From the NCBI RefSeq assembly GCF_023487995.1, contig NZ_JAMFKN010000011.1:47376-111375 (forward strand): a stretch of 64,000 nucleotides of DNA, read 5' to 3'. The position numbers and the translations under genes are program-made. This DNA comes from Thermohalobaculum sediminis (lineage in GTDB: Bacteria > Pseudomonadota > Alphaproteobacteria > Rhodobacterales > Rhodobacteraceae). The notes below the pieces were generated by a model that was given only the letters and a program-made list of their open reading frames with translations, did not search any database and was not told the DNA's origin. The stretch's first letter is position 1. Every line of letters begins with the position of its first letter. Shown here in pieces: positions 8,999 to 20,677 of the stretch.

Positions 8999-9742
8999 TC
9001 AGAACGGCACGATCAGATCGACGAGCTGCTGCCCGATGCGGGGCTGCTGCACATCCGTGATCTGGCCCCTGCCGCCATAGACGATGCGCGCGTCGGCGAT
9101 CTTGTCGTAGCCGATCTCGTTGCGGCGCGAGATGTCCTCGGGCCGCACGATGCCGCTGACCTGCAGCTCGCGCAGCTCGAAATTCACCCGCACTTCCTGG
9201 CTGCCGCGGATGATCATGTGGCCGTTCGGCAGTATCTCCTGCACCGTCGCGGCCAGCCGCAGGGTGATCTCCTCGTTTCGAGTGACGCTTCCCGTGCCGT
9301 TCGAGCTCGACGACCCGCTCGCCGAGACCGCGGGCTCGAGCGTGTTCGCGCCGGGCAGCACGACATCGGCAACCGCCGGCAGGCCGAACAGTGCGGACAC
9401 GCCGACCTCGTCTGACCCGGTGCGGGCGCGGGTGGTCTCGTTCGACAGATCTGCCTCATCGTCAATCTCGACAACGACGGTGAGAATATCGCCACGCGCC
9501 CGCGCCCGTCGGTCGCCGAACAACGATTGCGGCCCCGCATTCCAAAGCGAGGCGGGCGCCGCCATTCGCGCGGGCGCCGCGGGCATGCTCGCCAACGCCA
9601 CACGCTCCGCGGCGGGAGGCGGGACATGCATCTTTGCCTCGGCACCCGGCGGGGTGACGGTTGGCGGGCGTCCGAGGTGGTCGAGCTGACCGGCGCAGCC
9701 AGCCGCCGCCAGCGCAACGATCAGCGGCCAGCCGCGGATCAC
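8999..9742 (-). CDS. flgH: Flagellar L-ring protein FlgH
   Basis: 247-residue outer-membrane lipoprotein of the flagellar L ring. The start is the GTG at 9742, overlapping the flgA stop (GTGA); the N-terminus is hydrophobic and ends in a lipobox-like AAAGC, giving lipidation at Cys15. Diagnostic segments: GDILTVVVEIDDEADL, SVTRNEEITLRLAATVQEILPNGHMIIRGSQEVRVN and ELQVSGIVRPEDIS. The overlap implies translational coupling to flgA. Length is normal. Confidence 0.93.
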   Translation of the reverse strand: MIRGWPLIVALAAAGCAGQLDHLGRPPTVTPPGAEAKMHVPPPAAERVALASMPAAPARMAAPASLWNAGPQSLFGDRRARARGDILTVVVEIDDEADLSNETTRARTGSDEVGVSALFGLPAVADVVLPGANTLEPAVSASGSSSSNGTGSVTRNEEITLRLAATVQEILPNGHMIIRGSQEVRVNFELRELQVSGIVRPEDISRRNEIGYDKIADARIVYGGRGQITDVQQPRIGQQLVDLIVPF

Positions 9743-10194
9743 CGCCGGACCTCCACCTGAGCGGGCGCGATGACGCGGCCCGCGACCGGCTGGCGCGAGT
9801 CGAGGTTGAGCACGCGGATGCGCTCCCCCTGCCCGCCCGCTTCCAGCGCTCGCCCCTCCGTGCGGATCTCGAGCCGGCCGCCAATGAAACGCAGCGTCAC
9901 GACATCGTTGCGCCGCACCAGCGTCGGCGGACCCAGCTCCTGCAGCGTCACCGGACGGCCGGCATAGATCGCGCGGCGTGCCTCGAGACCGATCATCTCG
10001 TCGCGCAGCCGCAGCGCCTCTGGGTCGCTCGCCGCGACCCGAAGGTCCGCCGCCGCCAGGACCGCACCGGGCGCGATGGTCCGCGAGGACGGCGAGGCAG
10101 CGCAGGCCGAGGTGGTCGCAGGCATCCGGACCCTCGAGGCCGAGGGACGCCTGCGCCTCGTCGCGCTCGAGGAGGACCAGTAACCCCGGGGCAT
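9739..10194 (-). pseudogene. flgA: FlgA (P-ring assembly chaperone), signal-peptide end missing
   Basis: Residues about 40-151 form a good FlgA SAF domain: TIAPGAVLAAADLRV, EARRAIYAGRPVTL, LEIRTEGRALEAGG and VLNLDSRQPVAGRV. FlgA is a periplasmic chaperone for P-ring FlgI and needs a Sec signal peptide. Here the N-terminal 38 residues are Ser/Arg-rich and non-hydrophobic in every frame, while the opposite strand over the same bases reads as the tail of another flagellar gene. The natural 5' end therefore seems to have been replaced at about 10076-10090. Without export the product should not work. An assembly join is possible. Confidence 0.7.
10076..10183 (+). pseudogene. Probable 3' remnant of fliG
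   Basis: Plus-strand frame ending at TAA 10183 reads DGEAAQAEVVAGIRTLEAEG followed by RLRLVALEEDQ and stop. This matches the pattern of the last 30 residues of alphaproteobacterial FliG (E-A-x-x-A-I-V-x-x-I-R-x-L-E-x-x-G-x-I-x-L). Codon third positions are almost all G/C, as in real genes here. Upstream of 10076 the strand is only the antisense of flgA. It marks a recombination junction between two flagellar operons. The FliG identity comes from a short stretch and needs an alignment. Confidence 0.5.
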
Positions 10195-10862
10195 GGCATG
10201 AAGCGGCGGGGCGGACGCCTCGACTCGTGCGGTGCCTTTCTTGGAATGCCCCGCCCCGGTGCAGGATCGCAGAATGCCCCGAAATGCGGCGAGCTGACCG
10301 GCGCCGCGTGGCCGGGCCGGGCATCACGTGGCCGCCTGCGCCGGCCTGCGCGAGGCCCCGCTGCGTCCCGAACGTCTAGCGGACAAGGGGCGCCAGGGCC
10401 GTTCCCCGGCGTCGTCGACGAGCCGACGCCTCGCCGCGCGACGCGCATTGTCGCGCAGGCCCGCAAGGCCCGAGGCTCCTCGCGGCTCGCATCGCCACGG
10501 CCGGTCTCACGCCCTCGGCGGCGCCGGCGGTCCCGTCGGCGGTCATTCTGGCAGAGCGCCGCAGCGCCAAAGGCAACTGCCAGGGCGCCCCCCCGCAGCA
10601 GCGACCGGTGGCACGCTCGGAAGAACCATCTACCGTTCGCCCCGTCGCTTCGATTTCGCCACGACGCCGCCATGCTTTCGTCGCGTTGCATTCTGCGCCG
10701 CCAACTCGACGCCACAGACAATTTAATTTTCAATGATTTCTTGACCGCACTCCTTCCTGCAGGTAGCAAAAAACGTGCTTTGAGCCGACTTCGGGCCCGT
10801 GTCGAGTTCCCCTGATTGTTCTGGTGTCGTTCAAGTGTGTCGCTTACCCGGGATGTTTCGTG
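10195..10862. other. Long intergenic region with promoter-like end
   Basis: No supported gene between the fliG remnant and the sugar transferase; open frames here lack recognisable domains. The last 150 bases turn AT-rich and contain TTGACC (10741) with a 17-bp spacer to TAGCAA, a plausible promoter for the downstream sugar transferase. Confidence 0.35.
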
Positions 10863-11552
10863 ATGAACACGAAGTTCGATAGCGCCCTTGCAACGCTCTC
10901 CTTCATCGGGGTCGGGGGGGGGCAGCTCTCCGTCGGGCCGGGGCATTCCGTGGCTCCTCCGGGGGCGTTTGCGCTCGCATGCAAGCGTGCCTGCGACATC
11001 GCGGCGTCCATCATCGCCATCCCTTTCATCGTCGTCGCGGGTGTCTTCCTCGCGGCCCTGAACCCGGTCTGGAACCCCGGCCCCCTGCTCTACCGCCAGA
11101 CGCGGATGGGTAAGGACTGCAAGCCCTTCACCGCGATCAAGTTCCGCTCGATGCGCTGCGCGGGAGGGCAGAGCCGCGGCCCCGGCGATCCGGTCGAGAA
11201 GCATCGCATCACGCCGCTCGGCCGCTTCCTGCGCCGCAACCGGATCGACGAGCTGCCGCAGTTCTTCAACATCATCCGCGGCGAGATGAGCCTTATCGGC
11301 CCCCGGCCCGACTTCTGGGAGCACGCGGTCCACTTCGTCGACAGCGTGCCCGGATATCGCGAACGGCACGTGGTCAAGCCCGGCCTGACCGGCCTCGCCC
11401 AGGTCCATCTCGGCTATGCCGAGGGGGTCGAGGCAACGTTCCGCAAGGTTCGCCACGACCTCGACTACATCCGGCGCATGCGCCCTTCGCTCGAACTCGC
11501 GATCCTGTGGCGCACCGTCGTCGTGGTGACGACCGGGTTCGGCGCGCGCTGA
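10863..11552 (+). CDS. ExoY-like undecaprenyl-phosphate sugar phosphotransferase
   Basis: Bacterial sugar transferase (polyprenyl-phosphate hexose-1-phosphate transferase) that starts repeat-unit assembly of an exopolysaccharide at the inner membrane. One transmembrane segment (about residues 45-68, ASIIAIPFIVVAGVFLAAL), then the conserved catalytic stretches KFRSM, LGRFLRRNRIDELPQFFNII, GEMSLIGPRP and PGLTGLAQV. Start 10863 (MNTKFD) matches ExoY-type proteins; a GTG at 10824 is an alternative. It is a short WbaP/ExoY-type protein without the N-terminal multi-TM domain. No other polysaccharide gene adjoins it, though ugd and lpsL lie 5 kb away. Confidence 0.88.
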   Translation: MNTKFDSALATLSFIGVGGGQLSVGPGHSVAPPGAFALACKRACDIAASIIAIPFIVVAGVFLAALNPVWNPGPLLYRQTRMGKDCKPFTAIKFRSMRCAGGQSRGPGDPVEKHRITPLGRFLRRNRIDELPQFFNIIRGEMSLIGPRPDFWEHAVHFVDSVPGYRERHVVKPGLTGLAQVHLGYAEGVEATFRKVRHDLDYIRRMRPSLELAILWRTVVVVTTGFGAR

Positions 11553-11573
11553 CTCGCGCGCCGCGCTCGCGAC

Positions 11574-12721
11574 TCAGTCCGACAGCACACCGGCCAGTTC
11601 GGCTGCGGTCAGTTCGACCGGATTGCCCTTCATCGACGACGACAGCGTTGCGGCCTCGGCGATCGCCGTGACATCGCCCGGCCCGATCCCGAGCTCGCCG
11701 GTCCCCGGCACGCCCGCACCGTCGACGAAGCCCGCGAGCGCGTCCAGCGCCTCGCCCTCGGCCACGCCGAAGGCCCCCGCGATCATCCCCCGCAGCGCCG
11801 CGAGCCTTGCCCGCGCGGGATGCGATGGCGACCGCGCCGCGAGTGCCGCCTCGTTCGCCGCCAGCACCCGCGGCAACAGCCGGCCGCAGATCGCGCCATG
11901 CGCCGCGCCCGTTCGCCCTCCGATCACGCCGGCCAGGCCATGCACCGCCCCCAGCTTCGCGTTCGCGAGCGCGAGGCCACCGCACAGGCTGACCCATGCC
12001 ATCTCGGTTCGCGCCTCGCGGTCGCCGGGCACCTCCAGCACACGTGGCAGCGCCGCCAGACCCCGCGGGATTGCGTCGCGGCACAGCGCGTCCGTCATCG
12101 GTGTCGCGAAGGGCGACAGCCACGGCTCGATCACCTGCGTCAGCGCGTCGAGCCCGGTCGCCGCCGTCACCCCGCGGGGCAGGCCCAGCGTCAGTTCCGG
12201 GTCGATCAGCGCGAGCCGCGGCAGCAGGCGCCGATCGCGCAGCGACACCTTGCGGCCCTCGCCTTTCACGCCGATCACCGCGTTGCGGGTGACCTCGGCG
12301 CCGGTTCCCGCAGTGGTGGGCACCGCGATCATCGCCGGCGGGTCGGTCGTCAGCGGCAGGCCGCGGCCGATCACCTCGAGATGATCGAGCACCGCGCCCG
12401 GCTCGCGCATCAGCCCCGCCAGCGCCTTGGCCGCGTCGATGGCCGAGCCGCCGCCGATGCCGATCACCACGTCCGGCCGGAAGGCACGCGCCTCGGCCAG
12501 CGCCGCCTCGATGCCGGCGAGCTCGGGCTCGCCCGCCGTCGCGGCGGTCGCGACCTCCATCCCCGCGGCCGCCAGCGCTCCGGTCAGCCAGCCCGCGCGC
12601 GCGGGATCGGCACCGGTCACCACCAGCACGCGCCGCCCCGCGGCCCGCGCTGCCGCCACCGCCTCGCGCGAGACGCCCGCCCCGAAGCGGATCTCGCCGG
12701 CGGTGGAGAACGCCCAGGGCG

Positions 12722-12725
<4 letters not shown>
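11574..12725 (-). CDS. Iron-containing alcohol dehydrogenase
   Basis: 383-residue type III (Fe-dependent) alcohol dehydrogenase. [17 protein letters not shown] near residue 90 binds NAD(P), [12 protein letters not shown] follows, and the metal-ligand region includes [23 protein letters not shown] and [12 protein letters not shown]. The start is the GTG at 12725, overlapping the glpK stop (GTGA), so the gene is coupled to glycerol kinase. Substrate is not visible; the glpK link suggests glycerol, 1,3-propanediol or glyceraldehyde-type chemistry. The much longer open frame continuing to 14330 is antisense and is not part of this gene. Confidence 0.88.
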
Positions 12726-14206
<1,481 letters not shown>

Positions 14207-14298
14207 GGCTGCGGCCTCCCCCGGCTTGTGGTTGGCCCGGAGCGTGCAGGCCCGGCCGCGTCGATGTCAACGCCCCCGCGCGCGACCGCCCGCGCGGC

Positions 14299-14703
14299 TC
14301 ACTCGCCAAGGATCGCGCGCGTGATCGCAAGCCCCGCCAGCGCCGCGCCCGCCGTCAGCGCCGTGCCCCAGGCGACGTCGGTCGCCACCATCTCCCAGGT
14401 CCAGCCGCGCAGGGTGGCGAAGTTCGTGGCCTCGTAGGTGCCGTAAGCGAAGAAGCCGAACAGCGCGGCATTGAGCGCCGCCCCGCCCCAGTCGCCGCTG
14501 CGCCATGCGGGGGCCGAGGCGAACCACAGGATGCCGATCACGTAGAGCAGGTAGAACCCCGCCGCTGGCGCGAGCCGGATCTCGTCGGCCAGCAGGTCGC
14601 CCACGTTGCGTTCGAACAGCGGGCGCATCACCAGCTTGAGCCAGATCGCGTCGACCACGAGAAAGATGACCGCGGTCGAGAGGTAGAGGACGAGATACGG
14701 CAC
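14299..14703 (-). CDS. DUF2177 family membrane protein
   Basis: 134-residue hydrophobic protein with four predicted membrane segments and the DUF2177 features [46 protein letters not shown] and the C-terminal [14 protein letters not shown]. Function unknown. The start is GTG at 14703, supported by GGGAG about 6 nt upstream; the longer upstream frame runs through the promoter. It is divergent from the AAA ATPase gene, and an FNR-like box lies in the shared region. Confidence 0.82.
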   Translation of the reverse strand: MPYLVLYLSTAVIFLVVDAIWLKLVMRPLFERNVGDLLADEIRLAPAAGFYLLYVIGILWFASAPAWRSGDWGGAALNAALFGFFAYGTYEATNFATLRGWTWEMVATDVAWGTALTAGAALAGLAITRAILGE

Positions 14704-14810
14704 GGCTGGCTCCCTGGTTCTTCCCGGCTGCCGGGGAGCTAGCGCGGATCGCCGCCGGATCGAGGGCCCACGTCGCATCCGGGCAATTCCGGGCGCTTGC
14801 ACGCATCCCC

Positions 14811-14824
14811 TTGACCTGCGTCAA
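14811..14824. promoter_or_regulatory. FnrL/Crp-Fnr-type box
   Basis: TTGACCTGCGTCAA is a perfect TTGAC-N4-GTCAA palindrome, within the FnrL/NnrR pattern TTG-N8-CAA known in Rhodobacter. It lies 83 bp before the AAA ATPase start and 108 bp before the divergent DUF2177 start. It implies oxygen- or NO-responsive control of one or both. Confidence 0.55.
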
Positions 14825-14906
14825 GGCGCCGCCCGATGCTTGCGCTCATGGTATCGGTGGGTGTGGAGGGGCCGGGCGCGGCCCCGCGAGCGGAGCGGGT
14901 TGCCCG

Positions 14907-16778
14907 ATGCGACGCGACGAGATGACGGCAGGCGCCGACGCGTCTGCGCGCGGGAGCGCAGGCTTCCCGGCCCCCTTGTGGCTGCGGCGGCTCGATCAGG
15001 ATCTTGCCGTGCGCTCGCAGTTCGCGGTCTCGGGCAACATCCGCGATCTCTTTCCGGTCGAGGGGGGCGCAACCCCGCTGTTCCTGCCAGCGCCGGATGC
15101 GATCTGGGCGAGGCTCGCGGCGCGGGGATTCGCGGGGCTGGTGGTGCACGACCCGCTGACGGGGCTGCAACTCCATCCCGGCTCGCGGCGGGACCTTGCC
15201 GGCGCGCTGGGCGCGGCGGGGGTCGAGCTCGGCGGCCCGGGGCGCGACATCGCGCGGCTCGCCCGGGACCTTCCCAGGATCGCCCGCCTCGCCGAGCCGG
15301 TGGCGGTGCTGTTCGACTACGCCTCGCGCCTCTTTCCGCATCGCGAGGCCGGCGACACGGCGCGCGAGGATTTCTTCATCGCGCTCGACAAGCTGGCGCA
15401 CGACCAGCCGGCCCCGCGCGACAGCCGCCCCGACGGCACGCCCCCGCCGCGCAACCCGCTGATCTGGCTGCTCGACAGCGCGCACGACCTGCCCGACTGG
15501 TTCGTCCTTGGCAACGAGGCGGTGAGCCGGCTCACGGCCGACCTGCCCGACGTCGAGGAACGCCACCTCATGGCAACCGCGCTCGCGCCGCGCTTCCGCG
15601 ATCACGCGGCGCTGCCCGCGGCGGCGCTTGCCAAGGCGCTGGAGCAGTATGCCCTCGACACCGACGGCATGACCCTGCGCGCGGTCGCGGCGATCTGCGA
15701 CCTCGCGCGCGCCGAGGGCATCGGGCTCAGTCAGATCTCGGACGCGGTGCGCGCCTACCGCGTCGGCACCCCGCGCAATCCCTGGAAGTCCAGCGTCGTG
15801 CGCGCGCGCATCGCCGAGGGGGCCGAGATCCTCGGCCGCCGCGTCAAGGGCCAGCCGAACGCGCTGCGCAAGACGCTCGACATCCTCACCCGCTCGGTGA
15901 TGGGCCTCAGCGGCTCGCAAAGCTCGAGCCGCCACAGCCGCCCGCGGGGCGTACTGTTCTTCGCCGGGCCCACCGGGGTCGGCAAGACCGAGCTGGCCAA
16001 GGCGGTGACCGAGCTCCTGTTCGGCGACGAGACCGCCTATCACCGCTTCGACATGTCCGAGTTCAGCTCCGAGAACTCGGAGAGCCGCCTGATCGGTGCG
16101 CCGCCGGGCTATGTCGGCCACGAGGCGGGGGGCGAACTCGTCAACGCCGCCCGCTCGCGCCCGTTCAGCGTGTTCCTGTTCGACGAGGTCGAGAAGGCGC
16201 ATCCCCGCATCCTCGACAAGTTCCTGCAGATTGTCGACGAGGGCCGCCTGACCGACCAGCGTGGCGAGACGGTGACCTTCTCGGAATCGCTCATCATCTT
16301 CACCTCGAACATGGGCATCGTCGGCAACGACCGCACGACCAACATGGCGATGAACGTGCTGCCGTCGGACAGCTACGAGGAGATGGAGCAGAAGATCGTC
16401 ACCGCGATCCGCGAGCATTTCCGCGTCGATCTCAAGCGCCCCGAGCTGATCAACCGCATCGGCCAGAACATCGTCATCTTCGAGTTCATCCGCGCGAGCA
16501 CCGCGCTTCTGATCTTCGAGAGCATCATGAAACGCGTGCTGATCGCCACGCGCGAGGAGCATGGCGTGACCATCGACTTCACCGCCGAGGCGCTGGCCGC
16601 GATCGAGGAGCTTTGCACCTACGACCTGTTCGACGGCGGTCGCGGCATCGGAAACCGGGTCGAGACGGTGTTCGTGAACCCGCTCGCGCATGCGCTGTTC
16701 GCCCGGCCGGGGGTGCGGCACCTCAAGATCACGGGCCTCGATCGCAGCGGCGCCGAGATCCGCCTCGTCTGCGCCTGA
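14907..16778 (+). CDS. Stand-alone AAA+ ATPase, ClpA/B-like C-terminal module
   Basis: 623-residue protein. The C-terminal half is an AAA_2 domain: Walker [36 protein letters not shown], Walker [12 protein letters not shown], sensor-1 IIFTSNMG and an Arg-finger-type [10 protein letters not shown], followed by a ClpB D2-small-like region. The N-terminal 300 residues resemble an AAA-like fold without a Walker A and contain [11 protein letters not shown] and [13 protein letters not shown]. There is no ClpP-loop motif, so protease partnership is not indicated. Start 14907 is chosen because the longer frame runs into the FNR-like box. Downstream ttcA is 95 bp away on the same strand. The role is unknown; anaerobic expression is suggested. 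Confidence 0.75.
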   Translation: MRRDEMTAGADASARGSAGFPAPLWLRRLDQDLAVRSQFAVSGNIRDLFPVEGGATPLFLPAPDAIWARLAARGFAGLVVHDPLTGLQLHPGSRRDLAGALGAAGVELGGPGRDIARLARDLPRIARLAEPVAVLFDYASRLFPHREAGDTAREDFFIALDKLAHDQPAPRDSRPDGTPPPRNPLIWLLDSAHDLPDWFVLGNEAVSRLTADLPDVEERHLMATALAPRFRDHAALPAAALAKALEQYALDTDGMTLRAVAAICDLARAEGIGLSQISDAVRAYRVGTPRNPWKSSVVRARIAEGAEILGRRVKGQPNALRKTLDILTRSVMGLSGSQSSSRHSRPRGVLFFAGPTGVGKTELAKAVTELLFGDETAYHRFDMSEFSSENSESRLIGAPPGYVGHEAGGELVNAARSRPFSVFLFDEVEKAHPRILDKFLQIVDEGRLTDQRGETVTFSESLIIFTSNMGIVGNDRTTNMAMNVLPSDSYEEMEQKIVTAIREHFRVDLKRPELINRIGQNIVIFEFIRASTALLIFESIMKRVLIATREEHGVTIDFTAEALAAIEELCTYDLFDGGRGIGNRVETVFVNPLAHALFARPGVRHLKITGLDRSGAEIRLVCA

Positions 16779-16873
16779 CACGGGCGACCGCCGGCGTGCC
16801 CCGGGGACGGGGCTTCCCTGCCGCGCCGGACGTGATAGGGTCCGGCGCCCGGAACGCGAGACAGGACCCGCAG

Positions 16874-17776
16874 ATGCAGGACATGGCAGGCCTCAGCAGC
16901 GCCGCCGCGCAGGACCCCGAGGGCGACCTGCCGGAGAGCGACCTCCCCCCGATCCTGCGCGGCGCCCCCGACGGGCTCGAGTTCCGCAAGCTCAGGAAGC
17001 GCATCGTGCGCCAGACCCGCGAGGCGCTGGAGGCCTATGGCATGGTCACCCCCGGCGCGCGCTGGCTGGTGTGCCTGTCGGGCGGCAAGGACAGCTACAC
17101 CCTGCTCGCCGCGCTGATCGAGCTTCAATGGCGCGGCCTCCTGCCCGTGGACCTGCTCGCATGCAATCTCGACCAGGGCCAGCCAGGCTTTCCCGCGGGC
17201 GTGCTGCCCGGGTTCCTCGCCCGCCACGAGATCCCGCACCGCATCGAGTATCGCGACACCTATTCGATCGTCACCGAGAAGGTCCCCTCGACCAAGACCT
17301 ACTGCGCGCTGTGCTCGCGACTGCGGCGCGGCCATCTCTATCGCATCGCGCGCGAGGAAGGCTGCCAGGCCATCGTGCTGGGCCACCACCGCGACGACAT
17401 CCTCGAGACCTTCATGCTCAACCTGTTCCACGGCGGGCGGCTGGCGGCGATGCCGCCCAAGCTGGTGAACGAGGAGGGCGATATCATGGTCCTGCGCCCG
17501 CTGGCGCATATTGCCGAGGCCGATTGCGACCGCTTCGCCCGCGCCATGGGCTTCCCGATCATCCCCTGCGACCTCTGCGGCAGCCAGGAGGGGCTACAGC
17601 GCGCGCAGGTCAAGGCCATGCTGGACGAGTGGGAGCACCGCACCCCCGGCCGCCGGCAGGTGATGTTCCGCGCCCTGACGAATGTGCGTCCCGGGCACCT
17701 CGCCGACCCCGCGCTTTTCGACTTCGCGGGCCTTGCGCCGACCGCGCCGTCCCGGCGAGACCCCGAAACCCCTTGA
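16874..17776 (+). CDS. ttcA: tRNA 2-thiocytidine(32) synthetase TtcA
   Basis: 300-residue PP-loop enzyme that thiolates C32 of certain tRNAs using ATP and a [4Fe-4S] cluster. PP-loop SGGKDS at residues 69-74, the CxxC pair at Cys144/Cys147 ([11 protein letters not shown]), [14 protein letters not shown] and a third Cys in [10 protein letters not shown]. Start 16874 (MQDMAG) is supported by domain position; an ATG three codons on is also possible. It follows the FNR-box-preceded ATPase gene and precedes yidC, all on the plus strand. Confidence 0.94.
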   Translation: MQDMAGLSSAAAQDPEGDLPESDLPPILRGAPDGLEFRKLRKRIVRQTREALEAYGMVTPGARWLVCLSGGKDSYTLLAALIELQWRGLLPVDLLACNLDQGQPGFPAGVLPGFLARHEIPHRIEYRDTYSIVTEKVPSTKTYCALCSRLRRGHLYRIAREEGCQAIVLGHHRDDILETFMLNLFHGGRLAAMPPKLVNEEGDIMVLRPLAHIAEADCDRFARAMGFPIIPCDLCGSQEGLQRAQVKAMLDEWEHRTPGRRQVMFRALTNVRPGHLADPALFDFAGLAPTAPSRRDPETP

Positions 17777-17830
17777 CCTTGCGCGCGGCTCCCTGTTGAA
17801 CCGCCCCGGTGATCTGAGACGGAGTCCCTG

Positions 17831-19894
17831 ATGGGCGGCGACAAGAGCGATACGCGCAACCTGCTGCTGGCGGCCGTGCTGTCGATGGCGGTGATCTTCA
17901 CGTGGCAGGCCTTCTTCGCACCACAGCCCGAGCCGCCGCAGCAGGTCGCCGCCGAGCAGACCGCCACAGGCGAGGGCAGCACGGCGGCTCCGGTCGAGGG
18001 AAGCGGGACCGAGACGGCGGAGGCGCCCGGCGCCGTGGTCGAGCGCGACGCCGCGCTCACCCGGACCCAGCGCATCCCGATCGCCTCGGGCGCCGTGACA
18101 GGCTCGATCTCGCTGAAGGGCGCGCGGATCGACGATCTGCACCTTTCCGACTACCGCGAGACGCTCGATCCCGGCTCCGACACCGTGGTCCTCCTGAACC
18201 CCACGGGCGCTTTGAACCCCTATTACATTGTCCATGGCTGGCTCCGCACGGCCGAGGGCGACCCCGGCCCCCTGCCCGGGGCGAACACCGAATGGACCAT
18301 CGAGAGCGGCGAGCGGCTGACGCCCACGACCCCCGTGACCCTGCGCTGGGACAACGGCGAGGGCCTGGTGTTCCGCAAGACCATCGCGCTCGACGAGCGC
18401 TACATGTTCACGATCACCCAGACGGTCGAGAACACGCGCGCCGAGCCGGTCTCGATCGCGCCTTATGGATACATCGCCCGGCGCGGCGAGCCGAAGGGGA
18501 TGGGCTTCTTCATCCTGCACGAGGGCGCGGTCGGCATGTTCGACGGCGCGCTGTCGGAAGTGAGCTACGGCGACATGCAGGAGCTTCCGGCGAACCCGCT
18601 CGAGGGCGGGATGGTCGAGGCGCATTCGGTGACCGGAAACGGCTGGCTGGGCTTCACCGATCACTATTGGATGACCACGCTGGCGCCGCGCCCCGGCCAG
18701 GCCTTCAGCGCGGTCTACAAGGTCCTGCCCGGCGCGCTGCCCGAATTCCGCACCGAGATGCGCCTGCCGGTCATGACCGTGGCCCCGGGCGGCACGGCCC
18801 AGATCGCCACCAACCTCTTCGCCGGCGCCAAGGAACTTGGCACCATCGCGGGCTACGAGGAGAGCCTCGGCATCGACCGTTTCTACGACTCGGTCGACTG
18901 GGGCTGGTTCTATTTCCTCACCAAGCCGATCGCCTGGATGCTGAACTGGGTGCAGGGGCTGATCGGGAACATGGGCTTCTCGATCATCGCGCTCACCTTC
19001 ATCATCAAGGCGCTGCTCTTCCCGCTCGCCTACAAGTCCTTCGTGGCGATGTCGAAGATGAAGAAGCTCCAGCCCGAGATGGAGAAGATAAAGGAGCGCG
19101 CGGGCGACGACCGCCAGAAGCTCCAGATGGAGATGATGGCCCTCTACAAGAAGGAGAAGGTCAATCCCGCCTCGGGCTGCCTGCCGATCCTTATCCAGAT
19201 CCCGATCTTCTTCGCGCTCTACAAGGTGCTGTTCGTCACCATCGAGATGCGCCACGCCCCCTTCATCGGCTGGATCAGGGACCTCTCGGCGCCCGACCCG
19301 ACCTCGTGGCTCAACCTGTTCGGCCTCCTGCCCTACGACGTGGCCTGGGCGCCGGTGTTCATCTCGATCGGCGTGTTCCCGATCCTGATGGGCATCACCA
19401 TGTGGCTCCAGCAGAAGCTCAACCCGGCGCCGGCCGACCCCACACAGGCGATGATCTTCGCCTGGATGCCCTGGGTCTTCATGTTCATGCTTGGCAGCTT
19501 TGCCTCGGGCTTGGTGATCTACTGGACCGCGAACAACATCCTGACCTTCACGCAGCAATACATCATCATGCGCAGCCAGGGGGTCGAGGTCGACATCTTC
19601 GGCAACATCAAGAAAAGCTTCAAACGCAAGCCCGCAGCCGGGGCGAAGCCCGCGCCCGCCAAGGCGGCCGCGACGGCCGGGCAGCCGGCCAAGGCCGAGC
19701 TGCCGGCGCCCGGCAACACGCCCGGCAAGCCGCGCGGCAAGAAGCGCAAGGGCACCGCGAACCCGGGCATGAGCGACGCGAGCCCGGGCGCCGAGGGTGC
19801 GCCGAAGCCCGCCGACAGCGGCAAGCCTGCCAGCGGCAAGGCCGCCGACGGCACGGGCGGCGAAGGCGGCGGTGGCGGCGATGACCGCGCCTGA
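17831..19894 (+). CDS. yidC: Membrane protein insertase YidC
   Basis: 687 residues. N-terminal anchor (residues 9-29), a large periplasmic beta-sandwich domain (about 70-360), then the conserved five-TM insertase core (about 365-590) with MGFSIIALTFIIKALLFPLAYKS, MEKIKERAGDD, CLPILIQIPIFFALYKVL and WMPWVFMFMLGSFASGLVIYW. The final 75 residues are Lys/Ala/Gly-rich and end in a Gly run; this tail is longer than usual and positively charged, as expected for ribosome contact. YidC inserts inner-membrane proteins alone or with SecYEG. Confidence 0.96.
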   Translation: MGGDKSDTRNLLLAAVLSMAVIFTWQAFFAPQPEPPQQVAAEQTATGEGSTAAPVEGSGTETAEAPGAVVERDAALTRTQRIPIASGAVTGSISLKGARIDDLHLSDYRETLDPGSDTVVLLNPTGALNPYYIVHGWLRTAEGDPGPLPGANTEWTIESGERLTPTTPVTLRWDNGEGLVFRKTIALDERYMFTITQTVENTRAEPVSIAPYGYIARRGEPKGMGFFILHEGAVGMFDGALSEVSYGDMQELPANPLEGGMVEAHSVTGNGWLGFTDHYWMTTLAPRPGQAFSAVYKVLPGALPEFRTEMRLPVMTVAPGGTAQIATNLFAGAKELGTIAGYEESLGIDRFYDSVDWGWFYFLTKPIAWMLNWVQGLIGNMGFSIIALTFIIKALLFPLAYKSFVAMSKMKKLQPEMEKIKERAGDDRQKLQMEMMALYKKEKVNPASGCLPILIQIPIFFALYKVLFVTIEMRHAPFIGWIRDLSAPDPTSWLNLFGLLPYDVAWAPVFISIGVFPILMGITMWLQQKLNPAPADPTQAMIFAWMPWVFMFMLGSFASGLVIYWTANNILTFTQQYIIMRSQGVEVDIFGNIKKSFKRKPAAGAKPAPAKAAATAGQPAKAELPAPGNTPGKPRGKKRKGTANPGMSDASPGAEGAPKPADSGKPASGKAADGTGGEGGGGGDDRA

Positions 19895-19918
19895 GCCGCG
19901 CCGGCGGGGCGCGCGGGC

Positions 19919-20677
19919 ATGACCCCGCACCTCGCCCGGATCTGGCGCCACCCGGTCAAGAGCATCGGCTGCGAGGCGCTGCCGCGCGTGACCCTCGCCG
20001 CCGGCCGGCCGATGCCGCATGACCGCCTGTGGGCGGTCGCGCATGGCGGCTCGTCCTGGCGGGCCGAAGCGCCGGGGTGGGAAGGCTGTAACAACTTCCT
20101 GCGCGTGACCCATGCGCCTCGCCTCGCGGCGGTGTCGGCGCGCTACGATCCCGCCACGGGCAGCCTGACCCTCGCCCACCCAGCGCGGGAAAGCCTGACC
20201 GTCGACCCCGCCACGCCCGACGGTGCGGCCCGGCTCTGCGACTGGGTGTCGCCGATGGCCGAGGGCGCGCGCCCCGGCCCCTACCGGCTCGCCCATGCGC
20301 CGGACGCTGCGATGACCGACATGGCCGAGCCCTTCATCTCGGTCCTGTCGCTCGCCTCGCTCCGCGCCCTCTCGGAACGGCTGGGCATCGCGCCCGACCC
20401 CCGCCGGTTTCGCGGCAATCTCTGGCTCGACGGCGTCGTGCCGTGGGAGGAGGAGGACTGGGTCGGCCGCACGCTGCGCATCGGCGGCGCCCTGCTGCGC
20501 GTGGTCGAGCCGATCGGCCGCTGCCGCGCGACCGAGGCGAACCCCGAAACCGGCCATCGCGACGCCGCCATCCTCGACACGCTGCGCGCCGCCCGCGGCC
20601 ACACCCGGTTCGGCCTCTATGCCGAGGTGCTCGAAGGAGGCGAGATCGCCGAGGGCGCGGCCGTGGAGATCGCATGA
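19919..20677 (+). CDS. MOSC domain-containing protein
   Basis: 252-residue protein of the MOSC_N/MOSC type (YcbX/mARC relatives), which bind molybdenum cofactor through a conserved Cys. Motifs: [14 protein letters not shown] at the N-terminus, FRGNLWLDG in the core and [17 protein letters not shown], where the Cys is the expected Mo ligand. These proteins reduce N-hydroxylated compounds or handle sulfur. The stop overlaps engB by ATGA, so they are coupled. Confidence 0.88.
   Translation: MTPHLARIWRHPVKSIGCEALPRVTLAAGRPMPHDRLWAVAHGGSSWRAEAPGWEGCNNFLRVTHAPRLAAVSARYDPATGSLTLAHPARESLTVDPATPDGAARLCDWVSPMAEGARPGPYRLAHAPDAAMTDMAEPFISVLSLASLRALSERLGIAPDPRRFRGNLWLDGVVPWEEEDWVGRTLRIGGALLRVVEPIGRCRATEANPETGHRDAAILDTLRAARGHTRFGLYAEVLEGGEIAEGAAVEIA

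Noticed and set aside
17594..20602. A 1002-residue minus-strand open frame antisense to yidC and the MOSC gene
   Set aside because: Arg/Gly/His-rich antisense frame, a by-product of high GC. No domain, and the plus strand has clear conserved genes.
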